A stretch of DNA of 46,583 nt from assembly GCF_000003815.2 (NCBI RefSeq), contig NC_049980.1, forward strand, positions 7,385,245 to 7,431,827, given 5' to 3'. Each line of letters begins with the position of its first letter. The first letter of the stretch is position 1. The stretch is from Branchiostoma floridae (Eukaryota > Chordata > Leptocardii > Amphioxiformes > Branchiostomatidae). The position numbers were made by a program, and so were the translations under genes. The notes under the pieces are model-generated. The model searched no databases, was not told the origin of the DNA, and worked only from the letters and a program-made list of their open reading frames with translations. Shown piece by piece: positions 10,263 through 20,216 of the stretch.

Positions 10263-10760
10263 AATCATTCTACATTATGTATAATGTCTTGAATATACAC
10301 ATCTCATTTTGAATGAACTCCGAACGATGCGTTCTATCTCCAACATGTTCATGTCAGGGGAGACATGATCGGAGAATTCGGAAAGGACTTAACATTCATG
10401 ATCCATTTGTTTTCAAACATGTCTCAATTTTCAGATTTGTGTCAATTTACTTATGAATTTCTATTAAATCATCAACGTACCGTGTTGCCGACGAGTGATG
10501 AACATCATTGTATAATGTATCGAGTATTTGCATCGGCAACGTTCTCCATGGCATGCAAATCAATGTCTATCTGGCTGATTCTAATGAAGCACGATGTGTT
10601 CTATTTCCAACTTGTTCCTGTCAGTGGAGACACGATCAGAGAATTTGTAAAGGACTTTACATTCATGATCCATTTGCTTTCAAATATGTCTCATTTCAAA
10701 TGTATCAGTTTGCTTCTATATATTAAATTATCAACGTACCGTGTTTCCGACGTTTGAAAT
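10263..10760. repeat. Tandem duplication of a ~265 bp unit
   Basis: The segment containing GAGACATGATCGGAGAATT and TTCATGATCCATTTG, ending AATCATCAACGTACCGTGTT at ~10485, is repeated as GAGACACGATCAGAGAATT and TTCATGATCCATTTG, ending AATTATCAACGTACCGTGTT at ~10745. The 130-codon open frame across it is not recognisable as a protein and is most likely accidental. Confidence 0.65.
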
Positions 10761-11662
10761 AGCGGCCCGGCTGGAAGTAGTTGCTGACGAATTATGACCA
10801 TGGTATACACTTACCTTTGATGCTTCAAAAGTAACGATACTAGTATGTCGTGACGTACTGTATACATGTACTAGTATATGTACATGTGTTATTGATTTAA
10901 AAAAACGCCTAGAATAGTTTTTAGACGTGTCAAAAAATACATGTGATACGTACTAAGTAATGTTAAATTACGCAAAGAGCCAGCAAGAAATGAAAACAAA
11001 TTCTTTTAAAAATTTTAAAATATGTAATTTTGAACCAAGGAGCTTTTCTTGAACACAAACTCAACACAAATCTACCCAAGGCAATTTTCCCATTGTTTTA
11101 GTTTCAAGCTGTTGTTTCTAAGTAAAGGTGTTCTATTGTTATACTGACACGCAGCTTTCATGGGTGGTTGTTTTTTTTTCTTTGGGCGGTTATCTTTATA
11201 TTTTACCGTTATGTATCTTGTTAATTCCGTACTTCGTATATACTAGTAAATGTAATTTGGAATGGATCCAATGTTATCGTTAGAAAGGAAACAATGTGAA
11301 AGGAATTATGATAAGGTTCCTACCACCAAATTAAATGAAGAGGTAAAAAAGTCCCAATTTTAAAGAAAAACAGTTTGAATCTCCTTATGCGAAGTTGAAA
11401 AACGGAAAGAAGCAACCATCTATTTGCAAGAAAAGACGTTTGGTTTTTCTTCTTGTTCCTCAAATGTCATTTATTGAAGGGTAAGTCAAGACGCAACTTG
11501 TGTTAGTAAAACCAAGCTCCTTGGTAAAACCGTTGTTCTGAACACAGTTAATAGAAGGTAAGTTTCAATCTTCATGCAAACCAGAACAGAAATGTTTCAT
11601 CAGAACAAGAAGTTGAAAGAGATCAACATACAAGTAAAACGGCGTGAGAAACTCTTCCTCTG

Positions 11663-11692
11663 ACCAAGGAGGTTGTTTTTTTAACCTCCTTG
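11663..11692. repeat. AAGGAGGTT/AACCTCCTT hairpin, copy 2
   Basis: ACCAAGGAGGTT, a T-rich loop, then TTAACCTCCTTG, followed by CTCCGAC. The same order with CTCCGAC also follows copy 3 at 12340. Confidence 0.7.
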
Positions 11693-11980
11693 CTCCGACT
11701 TGTTCCGACAGTTCACACCGATCTACTTACATATAACAAAAGGTAAGTTGATAGGTGATAATGATGAATGAATGAAGACGTCTATAGTGTAGTGTATTTC
11801 ACGACTCGACGGTCAGACTGTACTGTCGGCTTTAACAAACTTTAGCGCTGATGTGTTGCAGGACATTTTGAACAATAGAGTGTGCACCAGAGTCCGGGAC
11901 GTGACGTTCTAGACACCGATGTGTATTACAATCTTTGGCTTTTGTCTGTTTCGTGACAAAATAAAAGAAACCAACATTTA

Positions 11981-11996
11981 CCCCCCCCCCCCCCCC
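11981..11996. repeat. Poly(C) run of 16
   Basis: An uninterrupted C16 tract (G16 on the - strand). It is a plausible G-quadruplex former and a likely sequencing-length ambiguity. Confidence 0.9.
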
Positions 11997-12339
11997 GCGT
12001 TTGCCGTAAAAAATATTTGGCAATATTATTATACACAAGCTTCAGGGATTGGTGTTCTTGTTCTTGTGAAGGAGCGATATTACAATCTATATACTATAAA
12101 AGTACTATGTAATTCAATATTGTTACTTAAGAAAATTTATTGTATAAACTACTCTATATACTAGTTGAAACCGGAAGGTTAGGATAAACGAACGTAGTGT
12201 TAGGATTAACAAAATATCGTCAACAGAACTGAACGACACACACACACACGCACACATGTAGAACTGAACGACACACACAGACACATACACACAGTTCAGA
12301 ACAACACAACTGCTGGCAGACTGTTCTTCCTGTCCTTTG

Positions 12340-12372
12340 ACCAAGGAGGCTATACTTGTAATTAACCTCCTG
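12340..12372. repeat. AAGGAGG/CCTCCT hairpin, copy 3
   Basis: ACCAAGGAGGC, a ~14 nt loop, then TTAACCTCCTGCTCCGAC. Shares the upstream CTTCCTnTCC and downstream CTCCGAC with copy 2. Confidence 0.65.
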
Positions 12373-12623
12373 CTCCGACACTTCAAACCACTGATATCGA
12401 TGAAGCTTCGATATACTGTACCTGCGTATTGGAGAGAAAACAAACAGAAACTCATTATCCATTCCAAGGGATTTGCCAACATCTTAAAAAACGGTAGGGT
12501 TTTACATGTAGGTTGAAATAAAATGAAATGAAATAACACTATATATAGCTGAGCGTAGATTTAATTTGTCAGAGGAATCTAGCCGTCTGATCAAACCACA
12601 CTTCCCAGTGTTTTCCTTCTTTT

Positions 12624-12652
12624 AACCAAGGAGGTTAGAATTTAACCTCCAT
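12624..12652. repeat. AAGGAGGTT/AACCTCC hairpin, copy 4
   Basis: AACCAAGGAGGTTAGAATTTAACCTCCA; preceded by CCTTCTTTT as in copies 2 and 3. Confidence 0.65.
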
Positions 12653-12905
12653 TGTTTTGATAAAACTTCGTAGCCCATTTCCATAGCCGGACCAAAATGC
12701 TATATCCGGTAAGAATTACCTTGTAACATGTGTTTATCGCTGAAATTGTCTGCGATTGCTGAATGAGATTAGATACAAGCTCCACATATTTTGTTAGTGT
12801 TATTTCGTGCACCGTAACCGTGAGAATTCCTAGTTTAACAAGTCTGCTACATTCAAGTTTTCCCGCACAGCCCGCGGCCGCCTTTGGTCATGCCGCCTCG
12901 GGCTC

Positions 12906-13620
12906 ATGACAAAGCGGTGGCGCCATGGTGTCTGGGAAGGACCATACTCGCATGTTGTGGAAACATACATATGGCATTGTCCTCTACAGCACAATACAAA
13001 TTCGTCTCAAATTATCAATTCTATCAATCAGCGTCTGAAAGACATTTATTTTCAAACTTTTCTGAGAGAGCTCAACAATGATAACAAAGGTGGATCCGCT
13101 AAAAACAAATTGAGGTCTTACAGACTGTTCAAGTCCACCTATAATGTGGAACAATACCTGGATATTGACAATATTCGGCACAGGACGGCCGTCACAAAAC
13201 TACGAGTCAGTTGCCACAAACTACACATCGAAACCGGAAGACATAATCGCACCTTTCTAGAACAACGAATATGTAGATACTGCAATCTAGATAAGATAGA
13301 AGATGAACATCATTTTGTAGTAGAATGTAGTTTGTACAAGAAAGAGAGAGCTGAACTCTACAGACTAATAGAATCCATGTTCCCCCACTTCATACGACTA
13401 AGTAATATAGACAAATTTATATTCCTTATGAATCTAGACAAACCTTTACTTATAAAGCATATCTGTTCTTACATTTTCAATATCACAAAGAAACGAGAAG
13501 AAGCCGAATGTACGCAGTAGAATACGATTCTTGAGTTACTAGACTCATTGTATCATTATATCATGTTGTATCATTTATGGCGACCTGTACTGAACCCAGT
13601 GGGTATGAATGTACAATAAA
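12906..13620 (+). mobile_element. 3' end of a non-LTR (LINE) retrotransposon with ORF2 C-terminus
   Basis: An open frame to 13520 encodes the tail of a retrotransposon polyprotein. It includes LRVSCHKLHIETGRH and then CRYC...EDEHHFVVEC, the Cys/His zinc-binding motif that commonly ends the reverse-transcriptase ORF of LINE families. After the TAG at 13518-13520 a short 3' UTR ends ACAATAAAGGTCTTCATTCATT, a poly(A)-signal-like and ATTC-repeat tail of the CR1/L2-like style. No reverse-transcriptase core is present, so this is a 5'-truncated copy, the usual result of incomplete target-primed reverse transcription. The first ~15 residues of the open frame may be host sequence. The LINE clade is not resolved. 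Confidence 0.75.
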
Positions 13621-14836
13621 GGTCTTCATTCATTATTTGTACACTGTAGTTTGAAAATATCTGGATAAACTAACACTGACATATATAGCCACAAAACGTG
13701 ACTTTCCGTGTCAAGTTTCGCAAACAACAGTTTATCTACCGAGTTTAACGGGATAAAGTCAATAAAGAGATGCTTTGTCAGAAATTGTGTTTCATTACTC
13801 TTTCCGACTTTGAGTCGTCTTTCCTCCTTGTAAGCAAAAACGAAGCTGGTCACTGAACATTGACGAAGAAAATCATGATATCTCGTGAGCACACCAAAGC
13901 ACGCCATTTTCCGGCGACGTACACCGAGAAGAACCGTCACAAAATACTCCAGGATTAACGATTGTAAACAAGACATCTCCGTACTACACGATAAATGTCG
14001 CTTGCCCAATGATACAAACATGTACTTCATTTTTATTCTTGGACTTAAATAACAGCTTTACGATCGGAATCATGTTTACAATTTCATACTTAGGGTCTAC
14101 ATTTTAAAACACATGTGCGCCTCAATTAAAAGGTTTTTGATATCGAAAACACTGTATAGTAAATGCTAGTACTGTAGTATACGGTACGGTACGCACAAGT
14201 CTGGCAGAACAATTCAGGTAAACTCGGCCAAAACTGCGACAGCACAGTACACTTGCAGTCAGCAGAAATGGCGGCGTTTTTGAATGAAGATCTGTGAATG
14301 AAGATTTTATTTGAGATCGAAATGTGTTGAATGAACCATAATATACGCAGTACATGTACTAAGCTGTAGTTACCTAGGAGTTGTAACAATCGCACATATC
14401 AAAGCCACTTGTAATAAAATTCATTATTTACATGGCGTCACCTTTGTTTACAGAAGTGAACCACACTGGGCACTACGAGTCTGGTAGAATTTTCCTTAAT
14501 GATATAAGACGTTTTACACACGATTACATGCTACAAAATCTTTGACTACTGTCAATGTACTACTAAAATCGAGTACCGGTAAACTACTGGCCATGGCACT
14601 TGAATTAACGGAAAGAAAATGTGCAAACAACTGCGATAATTTTACATAAAACAAAATGGCGGTGATCTTTGTTTATAAATTATAGTTTCACGCAATGATA
14701 ACATTTACCGGCGTGCCTTCTCCGCCATGGCTTGGATACTTGTCCACTTGGTCAAATACGCCTTGCAGCCACTTGGTATGCAAAAGCTTGAGTAGAGTCA
14801 GTTTCAAGTCAAGTCCATTTTACCTCCGCAAGAAAT
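13621..14836. other. Noncoding interval, no recognised gene
   Basis: Reading frames of up to 134 codons on the - strand show no recognisable family features. Two AAATGGCGG (YY1-like) motifs occur near 14268 and 14653. Nothing else is supported. Confidence 0.4.
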
Positions 14837-15426
14837 GAGTGCCGAGTCTTCACTCAGCGCGGGAAAATATAGCCATGTTTGCCCGGCCACGGCTACGTGC
14901 GGGCACCGCTGAAATTGAAGAAACGCACGTAATGGGGCCGGACTGACTGCCGAGTCTACCGGAGCGGGAAAATATACGTAGCCATGTATGCCCGGCCACG
15001 GCTACGTGCGGACACCGCTGAAATTGAAGAAACGCACGTAATGGGGCCGGATTGAGACCCTAGTCTTCACCCGGGGCGGGAAAATATAGCAGTGTATGTC
15101 CAGCCACGGCTACGTGCGGACATCTCTAAAATTGAAGAACTGACTGCCGAGTCTACCGGGGCGGGAAAATACAGCAGTGTATGTCCGGCCACGGCTACGT
15201 GCGGACACCGCTAAAATTGAAGAAGCGCACGTAATGGGGCCGGATTTAGCGCCGAGTCCACCGGGACGGGAAAATGTAGCCGTGAATGCCCGGCCACGGC
15301 TACGTGCGGACACCGCTAAAATTGAAGAAGCGCACGTAATGGGGCCGGACTGACTGCGGGAAAATATAGCAGTGTATGCCGGCCGTGCGGACATCGCTAA
15401 AATTGAAGAAGTGCACGTAATGGGCC
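14837..15426. repeat. Six-copy tandem array, ~108 bp unit, near the right end of the 7.76 kb element
   Basis: Units begin near 14837, 14949, 15059, 15146, 15252 and 15355. Each carries GGGAAAATAtAGC, CGGCCACGGCTACGTGCGG and AAATTGAAGAA; most also carry CGCACGTAATGGGGCCGG. The third unit lacks the last block and the sixth is shortened at its left. GC-rich with many CpG, unlike the AT-rich surroundings. Confidence 0.85.
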
Positions 15427-15433
15427 TTTACCT

Positions 15434-15540
15434 GGGACGAGCGTGCAAAGATAGCGGCACGAGAGCATTGGCACGTTTCGTGTTGACCCTCGTGTGAAGA
15501 GAAACTTCACGTCGTGTTATTCCTCATATCACGGTCCCCC
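15434..15540 (-). repeat. Right terminal inverted repeat of the 7.76 kb element
   Basis: Reverse complement of the left end: GCGTGCAAAGATAGCGG, TTGGCACGTTTCGTG and CTTCACGTCGTGTTATTCCTC match the left TIR motifs in mirrored order. Confidence 0.75.
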
Positions 15541-15553
15541 TATATACCTGGGC

Positions 15554-15966
15554 ATAGGGGTGGGTACCAGTACAGAAAATTCAGGTCCAGAGGTCCAGGT
15601 TTGGACCTGATTCAGTATGTGAGAACTAGTCAATGAACGATACTCAAAACAATGGTCCATTTCGCAACAAAGAAATCTGCTTGGTGAAGTATTCGACTCC
15701 CACTGGCGTTTTAAAATCCTACAAGGCTAACTGCCTCGGTACTACTAAGTGACTGTGAAACTTGGTAGAAATAACTATAGACTCTACTCTACTTCTCTCT
15801 TGTTATTTTCCTTGACCGGTAAGCCCAGAAATGTGTGAATGCCTGATCATACAATACGTTCATTTTCCAAAAGGTCCAACATCCGGTCCACCTAGTTTTT
15901 TCAGGTCCGGTCCAAAAAGAAAAACCGGTTTTGTACCGGTACACCGTACCAATACCCACCCCTATA
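15554..15966. mobile_element. ~0.41 kb inverted-repeat element (TAGGGGTGGGTACC family), copy 1
   Basis: The left end TAGGGGTGGGTACCAGTAC and the right end GTACCAATACCCACCCCTA are inverted copies. No ORF. A second, partial copy in inverse orientation is at 36358-36675 and shares interior words such as ACAATGGTCCATTT and GGCGTTTTAAAA. Confidence 0.7.
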
Positions 15967-16392
15967 CCAGCACTTTGAGAGCACAGCCAACAGCACTACT
16001 GTTCACAGGCTTGTAATCTGCAGTTAAAAGTGAAACTGCTCCTAGTGCTTCAAATTAATCTTTGAATGTTCAAATTCCTGTTGGTTTTGTTTTCCAGTGA
16101 CCCACTGCCACAAAATCATTACACTGCAAATAGTTGCTTTCTATTTCTACTGTAAAGATTGTTTCAACCAGTTATTTGACACCACGCAAAAATGAATGAA
16201 CCATATATATATATGAAGATAAGAATTCATTTTTATTCAAGTCACAACCATCTGATAGTTTCCAGAATGTTTTACACTAGAAGGAATACAGCACAATCAC
16301 ATAGTAATATTTCTGTCATTTCTGGCATGTAATGCCTCAAAAGATACTGCATACACACATTTAATACATGTAAGTAGGTGGATAAATTGGTG

Positions 16393-17411
16393 GGGTTCGC
16401 TTAAAAGGCTGGGCTGTCTACCAGGCCAGGCTACCTGGCCTGTCTACCTGGCCTGGCTATCACGTCAGGCTACTCAGATCCCCCCATTCATCCCCCCATC
16501 ATATGGCACTCAGCCAAAATAGCTGATTGACAGGCATAGTAATTGCTGATCTCCAACCCTGCTAGTACCAGTGACCCAAGGTTGCCCTGTCCACCACTGG
16601 CTGGGCCCTTTGGGAATGTGTCTGGGAGGCCTTGCTTGCAGCATGTCAGGAACACAAGTACCAGCACTGTGTTTGTGTATGTTTGTGGGTGTGTAAATGT
16701 GTGTGTGTGTGTGTGTGTAAGAATGGGCTTGCCAGCAACAGAAATTTGTTTCTTTATTGAATATCTATCTTCTAGAACAGAAACTATCTCAGCTTGTGCA
16801 ACAAGAAGGGAGAGCATAAATCACTTGCTCACTGTAAAGCTAAACTTGTATTGACCAAGGGGGGTACTGTATAATTACATGTACCTCCTTGTTCTCTATG
16901 CTAGTATGCCATGTTGACATATACAATCTTAGTAGTCACATAGCATTTTTGAGGCTGTGGATTGTTATCCACTGTACAATTTTTGTGTCCAGGACAGAGC
17001 CCAATCCTCTCCTTCCACTGACAACAATCTCTCCAACCCCCTTGTACAAGTTGGAGTGGGGAAAATACTGTTAACAGATTTTGTGACATGTCAAAGGATT
17101 TGAACCCAGGACCTCTGTTTTCTAGGTCTAACACCCTAAAGCATTTACCGAACACAGTACTGGTACAGTACTTGAATGTGTTCCTGACAGCTGCAAGGAA
17201 GGCCCCCAGACACTTTCCCAGGGTCCAGCCAGTGGACACTGGCAGGGTTGAAAATTAGCAATTACCATGCCTGTCAATCAGCTATTTTGGCTGAGTGCCA
17301 CATGATGGGGGTATGAATGGAGGGATCTGAGTAGCCTGACGTGATAGCCAGGCCAGGTAGACAGGCCAGGTAGCCTGGCCTTGTAGACAGCCCAGCCTTT
17401 TAAGCGAACCC
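16393..17411. mobile_element. Mutator-like foldback element, copy 1 (1019 bp) with 10 bp target duplication
   Basis: The ends are GGGTTCGCTTAAAAGG and its exact complement CCTTTTAAGCGAACCC. The inverted repeats extend almost 300 bp inward on each side. Flanks are the 10 bp direct repeat TAAATTGGTG (16383-16392 and 17412-17421), a 9-10 bp duplication as expected for Mutator-like transposons. The interior has a TG microsatellite, an AAGGGGGG/CCTCCTTG hairpin and a tRNA-like fragment, but no transposase, so it is non-autonomous. A second copy in opposite orientation is at 31555-32560. Confidence 0.85.
16853..16892. repeat. AAGG(A/G)GG/CCTCCTTG hairpin, copy 5 (inside Mutator-like copy 1)
   Basis: GACCAAGGGGGGTACTG ... 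GTACCTCCTTG. The counterpart in the second Mutator-like copy lies at about 32096-32138 in the other orientation, with the G-run expanded to C13 on the + strand. Confidence 0.6.
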
Positions 17412-18883
17412 TAAATTGGTGGGACTCGATGATTCCAAACATATACAAGGAACTTTCAGACAACTGTTCCCCTTTTTACTTTGTATTAATACAACTATCT
17501 ATAATTTTATTTTCAATAATGAACCCTTCATAAAATGTCTATGGCAAGAATATGAATGACTGTTTTAATTTAAGAACACTATTAACACTATTTCAAACTT
17601 CTATTTTTTAAAACTGCCAGATTCCTCAAGTCTTGAAAATATTTCAACAAGCAAGAGGTAGGAATGATTTTTTTTCAAAAAGTATTACTTGTCACCAAGC
17701 GTCAAGTTTCTTTAAGACTGTTGTTTAAGTCCTTCTTGCCTCAGATGGTGCCCATCTCCATTTCTATAGCCTTGGGCCACACAGCTTTGTGCAATCAAAA
17801 ATCAGGGGGTAGTCAATTGGACGTGGTCTGTACGTTAACTGCCATACTCTTTCCCAAATGCTAGATGGTAAGCAGAGAAAGCAGCATGTAACATTTTTAA
17901 AGTCTTTGGTATGACTCGGCCGGGGTCAAACTTACAACAAACCAACTGCAAGGCAAACTGTCAACCCACCTGGCCATTGCACCAGTTGGGGTTGTGAGAT
18001 TTAGCATGTCTTACACATGTCACAAACATAGTCTTTTAACATTTAACCATTAAAAAATGAATCGTGAAATGTAACAATGTCTTGCTATCACTGACAAAAT
18101 ATAATGTTAGCATACAATATTTGAAATGTCTGACAGTCAACAAAACTGTATCTGGTTGATTGAGGGACTTTTGCACCAGGTACCTTATTACCTGGATGTC
18201 TAACATTCATCAACATATCTTGTGCATTTCCTTGTAACTTAAGCCAGTGTGCAAAATACCCACTTGCACATTGCAACCACTTTTTGCTTGGTGCAACTAA
18301 CTTCTAAACTCAGGTTGCACAGGGTGCAACTTAGATTTTGAGCCTCAGAACTGGATTTTGTTGTCAATGTACTTTGTACTTGATTTTTAGTTTGAAACAA
18401 ACATGTTTATAAGTAACACGATAGTAAAGGGAATATTTATTGTACCTTTTTTTCAGAAATTTTAGTGAAATGTGCAACTTGAAATTCAGTTGTGCAACCT
18501 AGATTTTGCCCCAGTTTGCACGCTGTGCAACCCGGCTCAGAAAAGTATTTTGTACACTGCTTAAGCACAATGTGTCCCATGCACAAGGTTTACCATTAAA
18601 AAGATCACTAATGCCAGTGTTATATGCAGTCATTAGAAAAAATCCAGTCATCACATTTCCAACTCTATCTTCTAACACCACATCACAGACATACATTACA
18701 TACAAATGTATACCAGAAGATGTGTGCTCCTACAATTTTACAATCATATAGTACTGCTGTATATAACTTTATTCATATACTGCTATATGTACATTGTACA
18801 TGTAACTTTATATACATTATAGACTCTGAACCTGAGAATAATTTGTACAGAAATACAAAAATGTAGCTAGAGTGTACTGAGTT
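17412..18883. other. Noncoding interval with SINE-like piece
   Basis: Contains a tRNA-like fragment (17912-17990, - strand) and repeated words around GTGCAACTTAGATTTTG at 18316 and 18500. No gene is recognised. Confidence 0.4.
17912..17990 (-). mobile_element. tRNA-derived SINE fragment
   Basis: On the - strand: GCAATGGCCAGGTGGGTTG (A-box-like) followed ~45 nt later by AAGTTTGACCCCGGCCGAGTC (B-box-like). The arrangement resembles the one at 40521 on the + strand. Fragmentary. Confidence 0.45.
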
Positions 18884-19107
18884 GACGCTAGTTCACCTTT
18901 ATTCGTTGGGTAACCTATATCCGTTGCTTTTAAAAACAGGGTATTTTGGGATATCACGTTGACGGACGTTGGTTTAAAATTTCAATATTTTCAGTACATT
19001 GCAGTTTAAAACTACCACCCGTCGAATTGATGTGCCTAAATACACTGTTTTGCCAAACAACGGATATACATGTAGGTTACCCCGCAGATAAAGGTGAACT
19101 AGCGTTA
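18884..19107. mobile_element. Palindromic MITE, family 'CGCTAGTTCACC', copy B
   Basis: TGACGCTAGTTCACCTTTAT at the left, ATAAAGGTGAACTAGCGTTA at the right: inverted ends with secondary inner pairing (ATATCCGTTG/CAACGGATAT). It lies downstream of the SLC2A12-like stop codon. On the - strand its right portion creates AATAAA (18898-18903). Confidence 0.85.
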
Positions 19108-19910
19108 CAGTATACTATCCGACAGAAGACTTCGTTTCTCGTACTTTGGTGGAGACACAACCTACATCAAAGTCCCTTAAAGCCCCTGTAACACAAAGCC
19201 GGTGGTAACTGGTCATGAGCAAAGTTTCCTGCGGTTAGGAGTTGGTTTGCCTACTAGTCTTTAAACACCGTCTGCACTAGCCGACTATGAACATCAGTCC
19301 GAAAGTAGACAGGAAAAGTGCATGGATGCAATCACAGGAGCAAACTTGAACTTGAAGTAGAACATGGATTCCAGCATTCATGGATTCCAGGCTAATCCAA
19401 GCCTGTGTTTACACAATCTCTCTCTAGCTAGCTTCCTCTAGGTGGTGGCAACTGTAAGGCCGGCTGCTAGGAGCGTGATTTAGTCAGGCTAGGCTACTCC
19501 CAAACCAGCACTGACCTTTGCTGGGGAATGGTTGGAAGCAAAGCATTATGAAGGTCTTGAACGTGTTAGAGGGGCTCAACCTTCAAGATTTTTCCTTTTT
19601 TGTACAGTAAAGTTGAGTTAGATGTGCATGGAGTCCCTGTGAATGGGGCTGTAGACAGAGTCCTCTATCCTGACTGACGCGTGTCTCCTTCTGCTGAGGC
19701 CTCCCCGACAGCAGGACAGCCACTGGTCCAACCGGCCACAGACAGAACTGATGTGGAGAAAGAAGTAGAGTAATTTGAGATCAGAAATTGTGATAAACGT
19801 TGCACTTTGTAGATGTCAATGGACCACATCTAAGGTAGAAGTAAGTACATGTAAGCAAAATCGGTTAAAATTGGTAAAAATCATGAGTACTAAGCACATA
19901 CATGTACCAC

Positions 19911-20067
19911 TCTCTCACTCACTCTAACTAACTGACTTACTCTCAGACACACACTCATAAACACAGTGATACATAATATCATTCATGATCACTCTCACTC
20001 ATTCACTCACTCTAGTTCAGTCACTTTCATTCACTCACTCACTCGATCACTCTCACTCACTCACTCA
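19911..20067. repeat. (TCAC)n-type microsatellite abutting a stop codon
   Basis: Imperfect CACT/TCAC repeats run from ~19911 to the base next to the TAG stop (20068-20070) of the minus-strand sugar transporter gene. The first part of its 3' UTR is therefore (GTGA)n in transcript sense. Confidence 0.8.
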
Positions 20068-20216
20068 CTAGTTTGTGACTGACCGAGTTTCCAGGTCATG
20101 TGAGATCTGCTCCAGGGTCCTGTTCTTGGTCTCAGGAACCACCAGTAGGATGAAGACAGCAGCAAGCACACCTATTACTGCATACCCCTGGCACACTACA
20201 GAAATCCCCACCGACT
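20068..20216 (-). CDS. SLC2A12: SLC2A12-like terminal coding exon (TM11-12 and PETK motif)
   Basis: The acceptor CATTTTTTCCACAG precedes AGTCGGTGGGG; phase-1 entry completes a Glu codon. It encodes the last helices and then [17 protein letters not shown], the sugar-porter PETKG-type motif with Asn in place of Gly, and a short tail ETRSVTN before TAG. Confidence 0.88.

Larger units (their letters stand above)
7784..15540. mobile_element. Large (~7.76 kb) inverted-repeat-bounded element, transposase not recognised
   Basis: The left end (from GGGGTACC at 7784, then GAGGAATAACACGACGTGAAG) and the reverse complement of the right end (GGGGGACCGTGATATGAGG, then AATAACACGACGTGAAG) match. Matching continues through CACGAAACGTGCCAAT and CCGCTATCTTTGCACGC, so the terminal inverted repeat is about 100 bp (7784-7886 with 15434-15540). 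The interior contains an extra inverted piece of the TIR near 7946, a six-copy ~108 bp subterminal tandem array, a LINE 3' end and several AAGGAGG/CCTCCTT hairpins. No transposase-like ORF is recognisable and no clear target duplication could be fixed. It could be one decayed or non-autonomous DNA transposon, or two related MITEs in opposite orientation that happen to flank 7.5 kb of host DNA. Confidence 0.5.

Noticed and set aside
10365-10757. 130-codon + strand open frame
   Set aside because: Spans a tandem duplication; composition and sequence match no family, and the long frame is explained by repetition of a stop-free unit.
11641-12660. AAGGAGG motifs as bacterial ribosome binding sites or contamination
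   Set aside because: They form palindromes with CCTCCTT, are not followed by start codons or ORFs, and lie in clearly eukaryotic sequence.
13626-14030. 134-codon minus-strand open frame just after the LINE tail
   Set aside because: No recognisable family features, no splice-site context and no neighbouring exons; length is within chance expectation for 46 kb read in six frames.
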